DNA of 64,000 nt. Origin: an uncultured Sulfitobacter sp. (GTDB lineage: Bacteria; Pseudomonadota; Alphaproteobacteria; Rhodobacterales; Rhodobacteraceae). The translations under genes were made by a program, and so were the position numbers. The notes beneath the pieces are model-generated. The model was not told where the DNA came from, did no database searches, and saw nothing but the letters and a program-made list of their open reading frames with translations. Location: contig NZ_CANMQD010000001.1 of the NCBI RefSeq assembly GCF_947499945.1, positions 496,001 to 560,000 on the forward strand, given 5' to 3'. Shown here piece by piece: positions 48,007-56,874 of this stretch. Every line of letters begins with the position of its first letter. Position 1 is the stretch's first letter.

Positions 48007-49215
48007 CCCGTCACCAGCGATCACATCTGCCGCCGCATCCAGTGCGCCGCGTCCGTGGGCAATGCCAAGTGCGGACATACCCGCCTGCATCCCGCCAAGT
48101 AGGCCCATAATCATCTGACCATTTACATGCCCCATATGTCCGAGGCGGAAAAACGCATCCCGCGCGGGATCGCCCACTTCGGCCATGCCAAGGCCAATGC
48201 CAAGCGTCAGACCAAGCTCCTGCTCAACCCAGTTGCGCAGGCGCGTGCCATCGTTCCCCTTCAAACGAAGGGAAGTCACAGCCGTACTGCGGTTAGCAGG
48301 ATCGGCAATATTCATGCGCAGATCTCCTCCCGCACCCCATGCATCGCAAGCTGCCCAGATCGCACGGGCCAGCACTGTGTGGCGCGCCCAGACCTGCTCA
48401 ATCCCCTCATCGTGGATCATGCCCAACGCCACGCGCAGCCCGTACATATGATGCGTGGGTGCTGTGCCGTTGAAATACTGCCAAAGCTCGGTGCCCGTGC
48501 TGCGCGGGGTCCAGTCCCAATAGACGCTAACCCGCGGCATGGCCTCTCGCACGGCCTGCGCACGCTGGTTGAAAAACACGAATGAACAGCCGGGCGGGAC
48601 CATCAGCCCCTTTTGACAGCCCGTGACCATGACATCGACGCCCCATGCGTCCATCTCGAAACGGTCACACCCCAGCGACGCAATGCAATCCACCATCAGC
48701 AAGGCAGGATGCCCAGCCGCGTCCAGAACATCCCGCACGCCCTTGATATCGTTCAGAACAGAGGTGGAGGTATCGACATGCACGGCCAGCACGGCCTTGA
48801 TCTTGTGACTTTTATCTTCGGCCAGCGCAGCCGCGATCACATCCAGATCCATGGGCGAGGATTTCCCGAAATCGATCAGCTTTACATCTGCACCAATGCC
48901 CGTTGCCATCTCGCCAAAACCGTGACCGAACCGCCCCGTTGCAGGGACCAGTACCCGCTCCCCTGGGGCGATCACATTGCTTAGCGCCGCTTCCCACGCT
49001 GCATGGCCGTTGCCGATATAGACTGCGGCGTAATGCTCGGTCCGTGCCACGCGTTTGAGACCATCAAAGATGCCGGGCATCATATCAACCATTTCACCCT
49101 CATAGATGTTGGGCGCGGGGCGGTGCATCGCCTGCAAAACCGCATCAGGCATGATGGAGGGGCCCGGAATGGCGAGGTATCCACGCCCATGCGACAGGTT
49201 TGGCCTTTGGCTCAT
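47935..49215 (-). CDS. sgaA: Serine-glyoxylate aminotransferase (class V)
   Basis: 426-residue PLP enzyme transferring the amino group of serine to glyoxylate, the entry to the serine cycle or photorespiratory-type glycine formation. The PLP lysine is Lys202 in VTGCQKGLMVPPG; the N-terminal motif LAIPGPSIMPDAVLQAMHRP is typical. The C-terminus carries about 25 residues beyond the usual end near GRGALDAAADVI (LSAPLVDKVDDVVNSPTCCG), encoded antisense to the small membrane gene. This suggests loss of the original stop. It is divergent from the ABC exporter. Confidence 0.92.
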   Translation of the reverse strand: MSQRPNLSHGRGYLAIPGPSIMPDAVLQAMHRPAPNIYEGEMVDMMPGIFDGLKRVARTEHYAAVYIGNGHAAWEAALSNVIAPGERVLVPATGRFGHGFGEMATGIGADVKLIDFGKSSPMDLDVIAAALAEDKSHKIKAVLAVHVDTSTSVLNDIKGVRDVLDAAGHPALLMVDCIASLGCDRFEMDAWGVDVMVTGCQKGLMVPPGCSFVFFNQRAQAVREAMPRVSVYWDWTPRSTGTELWQYFNGTAPTHHMYGLRVALGMIHDEGIEQVWARHTVLARAIWAACDAWGAGGDLRMNIADPANRSTAVTSLRLKGNDGTRLRNWVEQELGLTLGIGLGMAEVGDPARDAFFRLGHMGHVNGQMIMGLLGGMQAGMSALGIAHGRGALDAAADVIAGDGLSAPLVDKVDDVVNSPTCCGNSN

Positions 49216-49377
49216 ATGTCATTGTCCTACAAATCAAACAGGTGCCACAGGGGCGGTTGAGCCAACCATAGCCGCCCGTCGCGCCGCGTCAATCGTGCCA
49301 CGTCCTTGCCCCCACCTGCACAGCGCTTTATGTTGGCGCAAACGCGTACAAGCGATCCATCAAAGGCCAACATCCCC

Positions 49378-51234
49378 ATGAGCAGTGAACAGACCTACAC
49401 CTCGAAAGAGCTGATGCGCTGGCTATGGCGTGATTACCTAAGCAAACACCTCGGCAAACTCTCCATCGCAATTGTGTTTATGATCCTTGAAGGCGCCAGC
49501 CTCGGGGCCATGGCAAAACTGATGGAGCCCATGTTCGACCGTGTTTTCGTCGCAGGAGAGCAATCGTGGCTGCTCATCGTGGGCTTCGTCCTTATGGGCA
49601 TCTTCGTTGTACGTGCTGTGTCTGGCGTGGCACAAAAAGTGCTGCTGACCCGTATCGCACAGCGCTCTGCTGCTGATATGCGCATTGATCTGCTGGACCG
49701 CATGATGCAACAGGACGGCGCATTCCATCAATCCCACCCGCCCGGCTTTCTGATCCAGCGCGTGCAATCCGACGTGAACGCCGTGAACGATGTCTGGCGT
49801 GCAATTATCACGGGCGCGGGGCGTGATTTTATCGGCCTGATGGTTTTGTTGGTGGTGGCGATCTCGATCGATCCAGTTTGGGCACTGTTGGCCTGTATTG
49901 GTATTCCGGTGATGGTCCTGCCCGCTGCCTTTGCGCAACGGTTTGTGCGCACGCGCGCGCGTGAGGCACGCGATCTCGGGGCCAGCCTCTCCACCCGTCT
50001 GGACGAAGTGTTCCACGGCATCGTCCAGATCAAACTCAACGCACTTGAGGCCTATCAGTCGCGCCAGTACCGCGACATCTCCAAGAAATTCGTTTCCACC
50101 GAAGTGCGCACAGCCTTTGGCAGTTCCGCCATTCCCGCCATGATCGACATCATCTCTGGCATCGGTTTTATGGCTGTGATCCTCTATGGCGGCTCCGAGA
50201 TCATCTCGGGCGACAAAACCATCGGCCAGTTCATGACTTTCTTCACCGCGATGGGCTTCACCTTCAACCCGCTGCGCCGCCTCGGGTCGATCTCGGGCCA
50301 ATGGCAGGTCGCCGCCGCCGCACTGGAGCGCATCAAGGAGCTGCTGGATGCGCCGCTCAACCAGACCTCTCCGGTAAAACCCCTGCCCGCGCCTGTGAAG
50401 GACACCGACATCACCCTTGAGGATGTAACGCTATCCTTTGGCGAGACAGAAGTGTTGCACGGTCTGTCGCTCACGGCGAATGCGGGTGAAACAACTGCCC
50501 TTGTCGGCGCCTCTGGCGCAGGGAAATCAACGATTTTCAACCTGCTGACCCGCCTGCTCGACCCGACCGCAGGTACTGTGCGCATCGGCGGCGTGGCCAC
50601 AACCGAAATGGCCATTCCCGACCTGCGTACGCTGTTTTCCGTTGTGAGTCAGGAGGCTCTGCTTTTTGACGAAACATTACGCGAGAACATCGTCCTTGGC
50701 CGCGAGGATGTCACCGACGAGGCGCTGCAATCCGCGCTCGACGCCGCATTCGTCTCCGACTTCTTGCCGCAGCTTGAGCATGGCCTTGAGACACGTGTGG
50801 GGCCGCGCGGCTCTGCCCTCTCTGGCGGTCAGCGCCAACGTGTGGTGATTGCACGCGCTCTGCTGCGCAACACGCCTGTGCTGCTGCTCGATGAGGCCAC
50901 AAGTGCGCTGGATGCCCAATCCGAGCAGGTTGTGCAGGATGCGCTTGACCGTCTGTCCGAAGGGCGCACCACGCTGGTCATCGCGCACCGCCTCAGCACC
51001 ATCCGCAACGCGGACAAGATCATTGTGATGGACCGTGGCCGCGCCGTGGACCAAGGCACCCATGAGGAACTGCTGGAACGTGGCGGCATCTATGCCGACC
51101 TCTACCGCCTGCAATTCAAGGATGGTAAAATTGTCTCGGATCGCAAGCGCGGGATTTTACGCCGCAGTGACAAAGCAACAGAGGAACGCCAGCCCAACCT
51201 GCTCCAGCGCATCGGTCAGTTGTTTGCCAGCTAA
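49378..51234 (+). CDS. MsbA-type ABC exporter (fused TM-ATPase half-transporter)
   Basis: 618-residue half-transporter with an N-terminal ABC transmembrane domain of six helices (to about 330) and a C-terminal ATPase. Walker A is GASGAGKST, the signature is LSGGQRQR and Walker B is VLLLDEATSALD. It resembles MsbA lipid flippases or related lipid/peptide exporters. The ATG at 49378 begins a soluble lead (MSSEQTYTSKELMRWLWRDY). No dedicated peptide or partner gene is adjacent; a GT2 gene follows convergently. Confidence 0.92.
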   Translation: MSSEQTYTSKELMRWLWRDYLSKHLGKLSIAIVFMILEGASLGAMAKLMEPMFDRVFVAGEQSWLLIVGFVLMGIFVVRAVSGVAQKVLLTRIAQRSAADMRIDLLDRMMQQDGAFHQSHPPGFLIQRVQSDVNAVNDVWRAIITGAGRDFIGLMVLLVVAISIDPVWALLACIGIPVMVLPAAFAQRFVRTRAREARDLGASLSTRLDEVFHGIVQIKLNALEAYQSRQYRDISKKFVSTEVRTAFGSSAIPAMIDIISGIGFMAVILYGGSEIISGDKTIGQFMTFFTAMGFTFNPLRRLGSISGQWQVAAAALERIKELLDAPLNQTSPVKPLPAPVKDTDITLEDVTLSFGETEVLHGLSLTANAGETTALVGASGAGKSTIFNLLTRLLDPTAGTVRIGGVATTEMAIPDLRTLFSVVSQEALLFDETLRENIVLGREDVTDEALQSALDAAFVSDFLPQLEHGLETRVGPRGSALSGGQRQRVVIARALLRNTPVLLLDEATSALDAQSEQVVQDALDRLSEGRTTLVIAHRLSTIRNADKIIVMDRGRAVDQGTHEELLERGGIYADLYRLQFKDGKIVSDRKRGILRRSDKATEERQPNLLQRIGQLFAS

Positions 51235-51243
51235 GCCAGCGCT

Positions 51244-51921
51244 CTATTTACGGTAAGCCTGCGCGAGGCGATCTGGAGAGGTCCCCGCCGCGTAGCGTAT
51301 CAATGTCCAAAGGTTCCGCCCCCCGCGCCGCAGCCACCCTTGGGCGCGGTATTTAGCCGCCGAGGTCACGGCCAGCCCGTCCAGCTTCCGCAGCTTCCCG
51401 CGCAAGGCCCGCGCAATCGCCACATCCTCCATCAGCAGTTGATCGGGGTAGCCTCCGATAGCATCATAAAGGGCGCGGTGAATGAGCAATCCCTGATCGC
51501 CGTAAGGCAGTCCCGCGCGGCTGCGCAGATTGGCCCAGCCCGCAACGATCCCCGCCGCCATACCGCGCCGGTCAAACGCGAGCGGGAACCAACCCGCCTT
51601 ATCCTGATGTGCCAGATGTGCCGCGACTGCACCGCTCCATCCCGGCGCAAGCATTGTGTCGGCATGTACGATGAGCAGCCATTCGCCCTTTGCCGCCGCC
51701 ACACCTCGCCTGAGTTGCCCGCCCCGCGAGGGATCGCCATACACAACTTCCGCCCCCCATGCCTGCGCCGCAGCCCCCGTCGCATCACTCGATCCGCCAT
51801 CGCTGACAATCAACTCGCGGATCAGCCCTGCTTCCAGCCCCTCCATCAGCGCGCCAAAACACGCCCCAAGGAACCCTTCGGCGTTTAATGTCGGAACGAT
51901 CACTGAAATCTGCGCTCGCAT
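51244..51921 (-). CDS. GT2 glycosyltransferase (TIGR04283-type)
   Basis: 225-residue family 2 transferase. The N-terminus is ISVIVPTLNAEGFLGACFGA, then VSDGGSSDATGAAAQA, and a DXD-like HADT in LLIVHADTML. It is soluble with no clear membrane anchor. AGAGGAAG precedes the ATG at 51921; a GTG at 51924 is in frame just before. It closely resembles the TIGR04283 group, often encoded beside other lipid or glycan genes. It is convergent with the ABC exporter. Confidence 0.88.
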   Translation of the reverse strand: MRAQISVIVPTLNAEGFLGACFGALMEGLEAGLIRELIVSDGGSSDATGAAAQAWGAEVVYGDPSRGGQLRRGVAAAKGEWLLIVHADTMLAPGWSGAVAAHLAHQDKAGWFPLAFDRRGMAAGIVAGWANLRSRAGLPYGDQGLLIHRALYDAIGGYPDQLLMEDVAIARALRGKLRKLDGLAVTSAAKYRAQGWLRRGGRNLWTLIRYAAGTSPDRLAQAYRK

Positions 51922-52011
51922 CACGGCTTCCTCTTACGCTGCCCCATACACTACCCCTGTCAAACGGGGTGCGAGTTGCTATATTGAAAACGACCCCGAA
52001 AGGACACCCCG

Positions 52012-52755
52012 ATGACCGCACCCTCCCGCCGTATCCTGCGCATTTCAGGCAGTGCCAACCGCGATTTTCTGCAAGGGCTGATTACCAATGACATCACCCA
52101 CATTGATGCGGGGTTGGTCTATGCTGCCCTCCTGTCGCCGCAGGGTAAATACATGGCTGACTTCTTTTTGACCGCAGATGGCGATGACGTGTTGCTCGAC
52201 GCGGACGCGGCTCAAGCTGACATGCTGGCGCAGCGCCTGACCATGTATAAACTGCGGGCCGATGTGCAGATCGCCGCCACCGACCTGCACCTGCATCGCG
52301 GCTTGGGCGATATACCAGATGACGCCATGACCGATCCGCGCCACGAGGCCTTGGGCTGGCGGGCCTACCGCGAAGCGCCGCAGGACGACGACGCGACCGA
52401 TTGGAACGCCCTCTATGTCACCCACATGATCCCGCAAAGCGGCGTTGAACTGACGCCCGATACCTTCATTCTTGAAGTGGGGTTCGAGCGGATTCACGGC
52501 GTCGATTTCCGCAAAGGTTGCTATGTTGGCCAAGAAGTCACCGCACGCATGAAGCACAAGACCGAGTTGCGCAAAGGTCTGGCCAAAGTATCAGTGCAAG
52601 GCGATGCCGCCACAGGCACACCAATCACAGTGGGCGACAAACCCGCAGGCACCCTGCTCACCCGTGCAGGCGATCTCGCACTTGCCTATTTGCGCTTTGA
52701 CCGTGCCACAGGTGAGATGAAGGCAGACGCAGCAACGGTCACGCGCATCGACTGA
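52012..52755 (+). CDS. ygfZ: Folate-binding iron-sulfur cluster assembly factor YgfZ
   Basis: 247-residue GcvT-like protein that supports assembly or repair of iron-sulfur enzymes. The diagnostic motif KGCYVGQE contains Cys170 and sits in FRKGCYVGQEVTARMKHK. The N-terminus has the folate-binding-like DFLQGLITNDI. It is shorter than true GcvT, as expected. AAAGGAC lies upstream of the start. It is convergent with efp and shares a strong terminator hairpin. Confidence 0.94.
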   Translation: MTAPSRRILRISGSANRDFLQGLITNDITHIDAGLVYAALLSPQGKYMADFFLTADGDDVLLDADAAQADMLAQRLTMYKLRADVQIAATDLHLHRGLGDIPDDAMTDPRHEALGWRAYREAPQDDDATDWNALYVTHMIPQSGVELTPDTFILEVGFERIHGVDFRKGCYVGQEVTARMKHKTELRKGLAKVSVQGDAATGTPITVGDKPAGTLLTRAGDLALAYLRFDRATGEMKADAATVTRID

Positions 52756-52760
52756 AACGC

Positions 52761-52786
52761 AAGCGCAGCCCCGAGGGGCTGCGCTT
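52761..52786. terminator. Bidirectional terminator between ygfZ and efp
   Basis: AAGCGCAGCCCC/GGGGCTGCGCTT forms a 12-bp perfect stem around a GA centre. It lies 6 bases after the ygfZ stop and 25 bases before the efp stop, so it can serve both convergent genes. Confidence 0.85.
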
Positions 52787-52810
52787 GTATGTTCGGTGCG
52801 GAAGAGAGCC

Positions 52811-53374
52811 TTAGGCGCGCTCTACATATTCGAACGTTTCAGTATTCACGATGATATCCTCATCCTGCCCAACAAAGGGCGGCACGGAAACTTTGATCCC
52901 GTTGTCCAACACAGCAGGTTTAAACGAATTGGCCGCAGTCTGACCTTTAACCACAGGCTCCGTCTCGACAATCTTGCATGTCACTTTCTGCGGCAAGGCG
53001 GCGTTGATCGCCTCTTCCTCGTGGTATTCGACAACAATCATCATGCCGTCTTGTAAAAACGGACGACGATCACCCAGCAGATCAGCGGCAAGCTGCACCT
53101 GCTCATAGGTGTCCGTATCCATCAGCACCAACATCCCGTCATCCTCATAAAGGAACTGCTGGTCTTTTTGCTCAAGGCGCACTTTCTCGACCTTGTCCGC
53201 ACTGCGGAAGCGCTCATTTAGTTTGGAACCGTTGCGCAAATTCTTCAGTTCGACTTGCGCAAATGCACCACCTTTGCCCGGTTTGACGTGATCGACCTTC
53301 ACCGCAGCCCAAAGACCGCCGTTGTGTTCGAGGACGTTTCCGGGGCGAATCTCGTTTCCGTTGATTTTGGGCAT
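52811..53374 (-). CDS. efp: Elongation factor P
   Basis: 187-residue three-domain OB-fold factor that relieves ribosome stalling at proline runs. The modified lysine position is Lys34 in [10 protein letters not shown]. The KOW-like first domain and two OB domains are of standard length, and the C-terminal GDTASGATKPA-type tail is replaced by the shorter [16 protein letters not shown] seen in many EF-P proteins. It is a single gene transcribed towards ygfZ. Confidence 0.97.
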   Translation of the reverse strand: MPKINGNEIRPGNVLEHNGGLWAAVKVDHVKPGKGGAFAQVELKNLRNGSKLNERFRSADKVEKVRLEQKDQQFLYEDDGMLVLMDTDTYEQVQLAADLLGDRRPFLQDGMMIVVEYHEEEAINAALPQKVTCKIVETEPVVKGQTAANSFKPAVLDNGIKVSVPPFVGQDEDIIVNTETFEYVERA

Positions 53375-53592
53375 GTGTCAAAACTCTGGCAAAAGGTTGA
53401 TGAAATCTTGACCCACCCTATATATTGGGGAGAAACTGCACACAAGGAGCCGTGTTTAGTGCTGAACTGAACGTAGCCATGCAAAATTTGCATGGGTGCC
53501 ATGCCAAAACAGGGTATCCGAATCGCTCGTTATATGTCAGAAGAGGCAGACGCCGAAAATGACAAGAGCAAGAATAATGGAAGGACGACGAG

Positions 53593-53913
53593 TTGAAAGA
53601 TTTCGTTGATGGCACGGCCTTTAATAACGAACAAGGTAACCGCGCCCGTAAACTGTTCGCAGCCGTAGTACTGGCTGCACTAGATGATGCAATCGCTGAT
53701 GATAAGAAGTACGGCAATGGTCCTGAGCAGATCGCCCGTTGGGCACGCTCACGCGACGGTCGTGAAGTTCTTAGCTGTGCGGGCATCGACCCGAACGAAC
53801 GTGTTGTGACTGGTCTCATGGACTTTGTCGGCAAAGGTGTACGGACATCCGTCGCCTTGTCGCGCGAGGAATCCGAGCGCCGCAACGCTGCTCAGCAAGC
53901 TGAAGCCGCATAA
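53593..53913 (+). CDS. DUF6280-like small conserved Rhodobacterales protein, TTG start
   Basis: 106-residue protein beginning MKDFVDGTAFNNEQGNRARK and continuing VLAALDDAIADDKKYGNGPE. It is mainly helical with a charged, Ala-rich C-terminus. I recognise it as a protein widely conserved in Rhodobacterales (DUF6280, from memory) with no known function. The start is TTG at 53593 with GGAAGGA 7 bases upstream; the nearby ATG at 53577 is in another frame. A strong terminator follows, so it is monocistronic. Confidence 0.85.
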   Translation: MKDFVDGTAFNNEQGNRARKLFAAVVLAALDDAIADDKKYGNGPEQIARWARSRDGREVLSCAGIDPNERVVTGLMDFVGKGVRTSVALSREESERRNAAQQAEAA

Positions 53914-53940
53914 GCGACTTCCGTTTGCGAGAAGAAAAAA

Positions 53941-53968
53941 GACGCAGCCTGCGGGCTGCGTTTTTTTA
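53941..53968 (+). terminator. Strong terminator after the DUF6280-like gene
   Basis: Eight-bp stem ACGCAGCC/GGCTGCGT with a TGCG loop and seven T residues, preceded by an A tract. Textbook Rho-independent terminator, possibly bidirectional. Confidence 0.92.
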
Positions 53969-54059
53969 TGCCTGCTGTTCATTGTAAGTGCGTTGAAATC
54001 CGCTTTTCCTCCCACCGTCTTTACGCCACGTTGCGCAAAACACAGTCAGGGGCGGCATA

Positions 54060-55520
54060 ATGGCAAAAGCGATCATGATCCAAGGTACAGGCAGCAATGT
54101 CGGAAAATCCATGATCGTGGCAGGTATCCTGCGTGCCCTCCGCATTCGCGGCCTTACTGTGCGACCGTTCAAGCCGCAAAATATGTCTAACAATGCCGCG
54201 GTCACCAGCGACGGCGGCGAGATTGGGCGCGCCCAAGCACTCCAAGCGCGTGCCTGCGGTATTGATCCCCATACCGATATGAATCCTGTCTTGCTCAAAC
54301 CACAAACCGCAACTGGGGCGCAGGTTATCGTGCAGGGAATAGTTGCAGGCCATCAGGAAGCACGAAGTTTTGGCAAAAACAAACAATCCCTAATGCCTTT
54401 TGTGCTCGAAAGCTTTGCACGACTTGCGACCCAATGCGATGTGATCGTTATTGAGGGCGCAGGCTCCCCCGCCGAGACGAACCTACGCGCAGGCGACATC
54501 GCCAACATGGGTTTTGCCCGCGCCGCTGGTGTGCCTGTGATTCTGATGGGTGACATTGATCGTGGCGGTGTCATCGCCCAGATCGTCGGCACCCAGGCGG
54601 TGCTGGAAGCAGGTGATAACGCAATGATCAAAGGGTTCTGCGTCAACAAGTTTCGCGGGGATCGCAGCCTCTTTGACGCAGGCCGCGATGATATTGCGAC
54701 GCGCACAGGCTGGCCCTCCCTCGGTGTGCTACCGTGGTTCGAACACGCAAGCCGCCTGCCCGCAGAAGACGTGATGGACCTGCCTGCACGCTCCCGCTCC
54801 GGCGGGCGTGGACTGGTCATCGCCGTGCCACAACTCCCGCGCATCGCCAACTTTGACGACCTTGATCCCCTGATGGCAGAGCCATCAGTAGACCTGCGCA
54901 TGATCACCAACGGCAATCCTATTCCTGCTGATGCCGATCTTGTCCTGCTGGTCGGCAGTAAATCCACCATCGCTGATCTGGCCGATTTGCGCACTGCTGG
55001 TTGGGACATTGATATCGCTGCCCATGTGCGGCGCGGGGGGCATGTGATGGGACTGTGTGGCGGCTATCAAATGCTGGGCAAAACCATAAGCGATCCTGAC
55101 GGCATAGAAGGACCCGCGGGCACCGTGACCGGCCTTGGCCTTCTGGATGTGCATACGGTTTTAGAGCCTGTGAAAAATCTGGCGTTGCGCGACGGCCATC
55201 ACATCGCATCAGGTGCAGCGCTCAACGGCTACGAAATCCACATGGGCAGGACTGAAGGCCTTGATTGCACCCGCCCTTGGCTGCATTTCGGATTAACGAG
55301 AGATGGTGCAAGCAATGGGACAGGCCGCGTATTGGGCTGCTACTTACACGGCCTGTTTACATCTGACGCCTTTCGCAACGCATATCTCGGCGCACTTGGC
55401 ACGCAATCAACGGTTATTTTCGAGGATCAGGTTGAGGATACACTTGACGCCCTTGCCGCACATATGGAGGCGTATTTTGACCTCGACGCTATGCTCGTAG
55501 CCGCCGCCAAGGTCAGCTAG
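54060..55520 (+). CDS. cobQ: Cobyric acid synthase CobQ
   Basis: 486-residue ATP- and glutamine-dependent amidotransferase that amidates adenosylcobyric acid in B12 synthesis. The N-terminal P-loop is GTGSNVGKS (residues 9-17), followed by [14 protein letters not shown]. The class I-like glutaminase domain carries Cys333 in [11 protein letters not shown], and a late His in YLHGLFTSD. The length is normal. No other cob genes or cobalamin riboswitch are visible nearby. It is convergent with the PopZ-like gene, with 3 bases between stops. Confidence 0.96.
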   Translation: MAKAIMIQGTGSNVGKSMIVAGILRALRIRGLTVRPFKPQNMSNNAAVTSDGGEIGRAQALQARACGIDPHTDMNPVLLKPQTATGAQVIVQGIVAGHQEARSFGKNKQSLMPFVLESFARLATQCDVIVIEGAGSPAETNLRAGDIANMGFARAAGVPVILMGDIDRGGVIAQIVGTQAVLEAGDNAMIKGFCVNKFRGDRSLFDAGRDDIATRTGWPSLGVLPWFEHASRLPAEDVMDLPARSRSGGRGLVIAVPQLPRIANFDDLDPLMAEPSVDLRMITNGNPIPADADLVLLVGSKSTIADLADLRTAGWDIDIAAHVRRGGHVMGLCGGYQMLGKTISDPDGIEGPAGTVTGLGLLDVHTVLEPVKNLALRDGHHIASGAALNGYEIHMGRTEGLDCTRPWLHFGLTRDGASNGTGRVLGCYLHGLFTSDAFRNAYLGALGTQSTVIFEDQVEDTLDALAAHMEAYFDLDAMLVAAAKVS

Positions 55521-55523
55521 GTC

Positions 55524-56699
55524 TTATTCCATTTCCTGCGCAGTCAACGCACGATGGATCTCGCGGCGCACCAGCTTGCGCACATTTCGGGTGATCCGCT
55601 CTCCCAATGCACCTTGCAACTCGGCGCGTACAATCTCACTCACCAGATCGCGTAGGGCGTCCTCATCCATCACCTGATCATCCGTTGCGAACGCAGCTGC
55701 CGCAGGTGCGGCTTCTGGCTCAATCTCGGGCTCGACCTCCTGAATTAACTCTGGCTCGGCAACAAAAGGCGCTCCTTTTGCGTCCAGTTCAACATCGTCT
55801 TCCCACGCCATCGCAGGCGCATCCGTGAGGGGCAGCGTATCGGCCTCGTCTCCGTCCGGCTCCCATTCCTGATGAGTACCGCGCAGAGCAGCTTCCAGGG
55901 CTGCAATCTTGGCTGTCAAAGGGGCCCCTGCTGATAGTTTCTCAACCTTGGGGGCCGCATCTTCATCCGACACCGAGGGGTCATCAAGCGCGGCCTCCGG
56001 GGCATCGATATTACCCGAACGGTCATAACTTTCATAATTGTCCTCAGACAACTCTGCAATGACGTCTTCTTGCAGATCCCAGTTGGCTTCATCATTCTGA
56101 TCAGACGCTTCGGCTGCGCCCTGCTCATGATCTAGCTCGACCGCGACCTCATCATCATCCCAGAATGCCTCATCTCCATAGTCAGCCTCATCAAGCTCAT
56201 CCTCGATGGCCTTCGCCTCATTCTCGAGCGCGTCATGCACCAGCGCATCGAGGGCATCCATTGCCGCGTCTTTCCTCTGCTCTGGCGCGGCAGGAAACAG
56301 CACCATGGGACCGGGATCAGCACCATCGACTATTTCTTCAACAGACCCATCCACATCATCTGTTTCATTTTTCCAAGTTTCACGTGCAACAGAACCGAGG
56401 TCCAACGGACCATCCTCGGCTTCATCATCCTCAACTTCGGCCTCAAGTTCATACTCGGGCTCAGGCTCTGAAGGGAGCACACGCAAGGCTGGAGTCAGCA
56501 CCAAACGGTTTGCCTCTGGCATGTCATCTTCCACGGCATCACTTACCTTCGGAACATCATCCACAGGGTTCTCTTCCGCGGCAAGTTCCTCGACAGGCGT
56601 GCTACGCAAACCCGCAAGAGGTCGCTTGTCTTCGGATACCAATCGGCGGATTGAAGACAATACATCTTCAACCTCTTCATTCGTGACGGCTTTTGACAT
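55524..56699 (-). CDS. PopZ-like acidic, low-complexity polar-organiser protein
   Basis: 391 residues. The N-terminus (TNEEVEDVLSSIRRLVSEDK) matches the short helix of PopZ-type proteins (TMEEILASIRRIISED in Caulobacter, from memory). Residues about 30-330 are strongly acidic and low in complexity, rich in Glu, Asp and Ala, so probably disordered. The C-terminus (LVSEIVRAELQGALGERITR, then RKLVRREIHRALTAQ) is a basic/amphipathic helix pair like the PopZ oligomerisation tail. PopZ scaffolds the cell pole. The acidic spacer is longer than usual. Homology is an inference from the two ends only. Confidence 0.68.
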   Translation of the reverse strand: MSKAVTNEEVEDVLSSIRRLVSEDKRPLAGLRSTPVEELAAEENPVDDVPKVSDAVEDDMPEANRLVLTPALRVLPSEPEPEYELEAEVEDDEAEDGPLDLGSVARETWKNETDDVDGSVEEIVDGADPGPMVLFPAAPEQRKDAAMDALDALVHDALENEAKAIEDELDEADYGDEAFWDDDEVAVELDHEQGAAEASDQNDEANWDLQEDVIAELSEDNYESYDRSGNIDAPEAALDDPSVSDEDAAPKVEKLSAGAPLTAKIAALEAALRGTHQEWEPDGDEADTLPLTDAPAMAWEDDVELDAKGAPFVAEPELIQEVEPEIEPEAAPAAAAFATDDQVMDEDALRDLVSEIVRAELQGALGERITRNVRKLVRREIHRALTAQEME

Positions 56700-56829
56700 T
56701 TTTTACCACTCTCTGCTCAGCGCCAAAGATAACCCGCATAACCGATTCCCACAATGGGGCGAAAATCGTTTAGAAATATAAAATTAGCCGATTACCCTCA
56801 CGCGATCCCGCTACATTAACGAAAAAAGA

Positions 56830-56844
56830 CTGCCCAATGGGCAG
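56830..56844 (-). terminator. Terminator of tolC
   Basis: Stem CTGCCC/GGGCAG with a 3-base loop. On the minus strand it is followed by TCTTTTTTC, about 30 bases beyond the tolC stop. Confidence 0.8.
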
Positions 56845-56874
56845 CCCTCTAATCCAGCGTTCAGGCGACCGGAC

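Noticed and set aside
53969..54059. Cobalamin riboswitch upstream of cobQ.
   Set aside because: Only about 90 bases separate the preceding terminator from the start and no B12-box-like sequence is visible.
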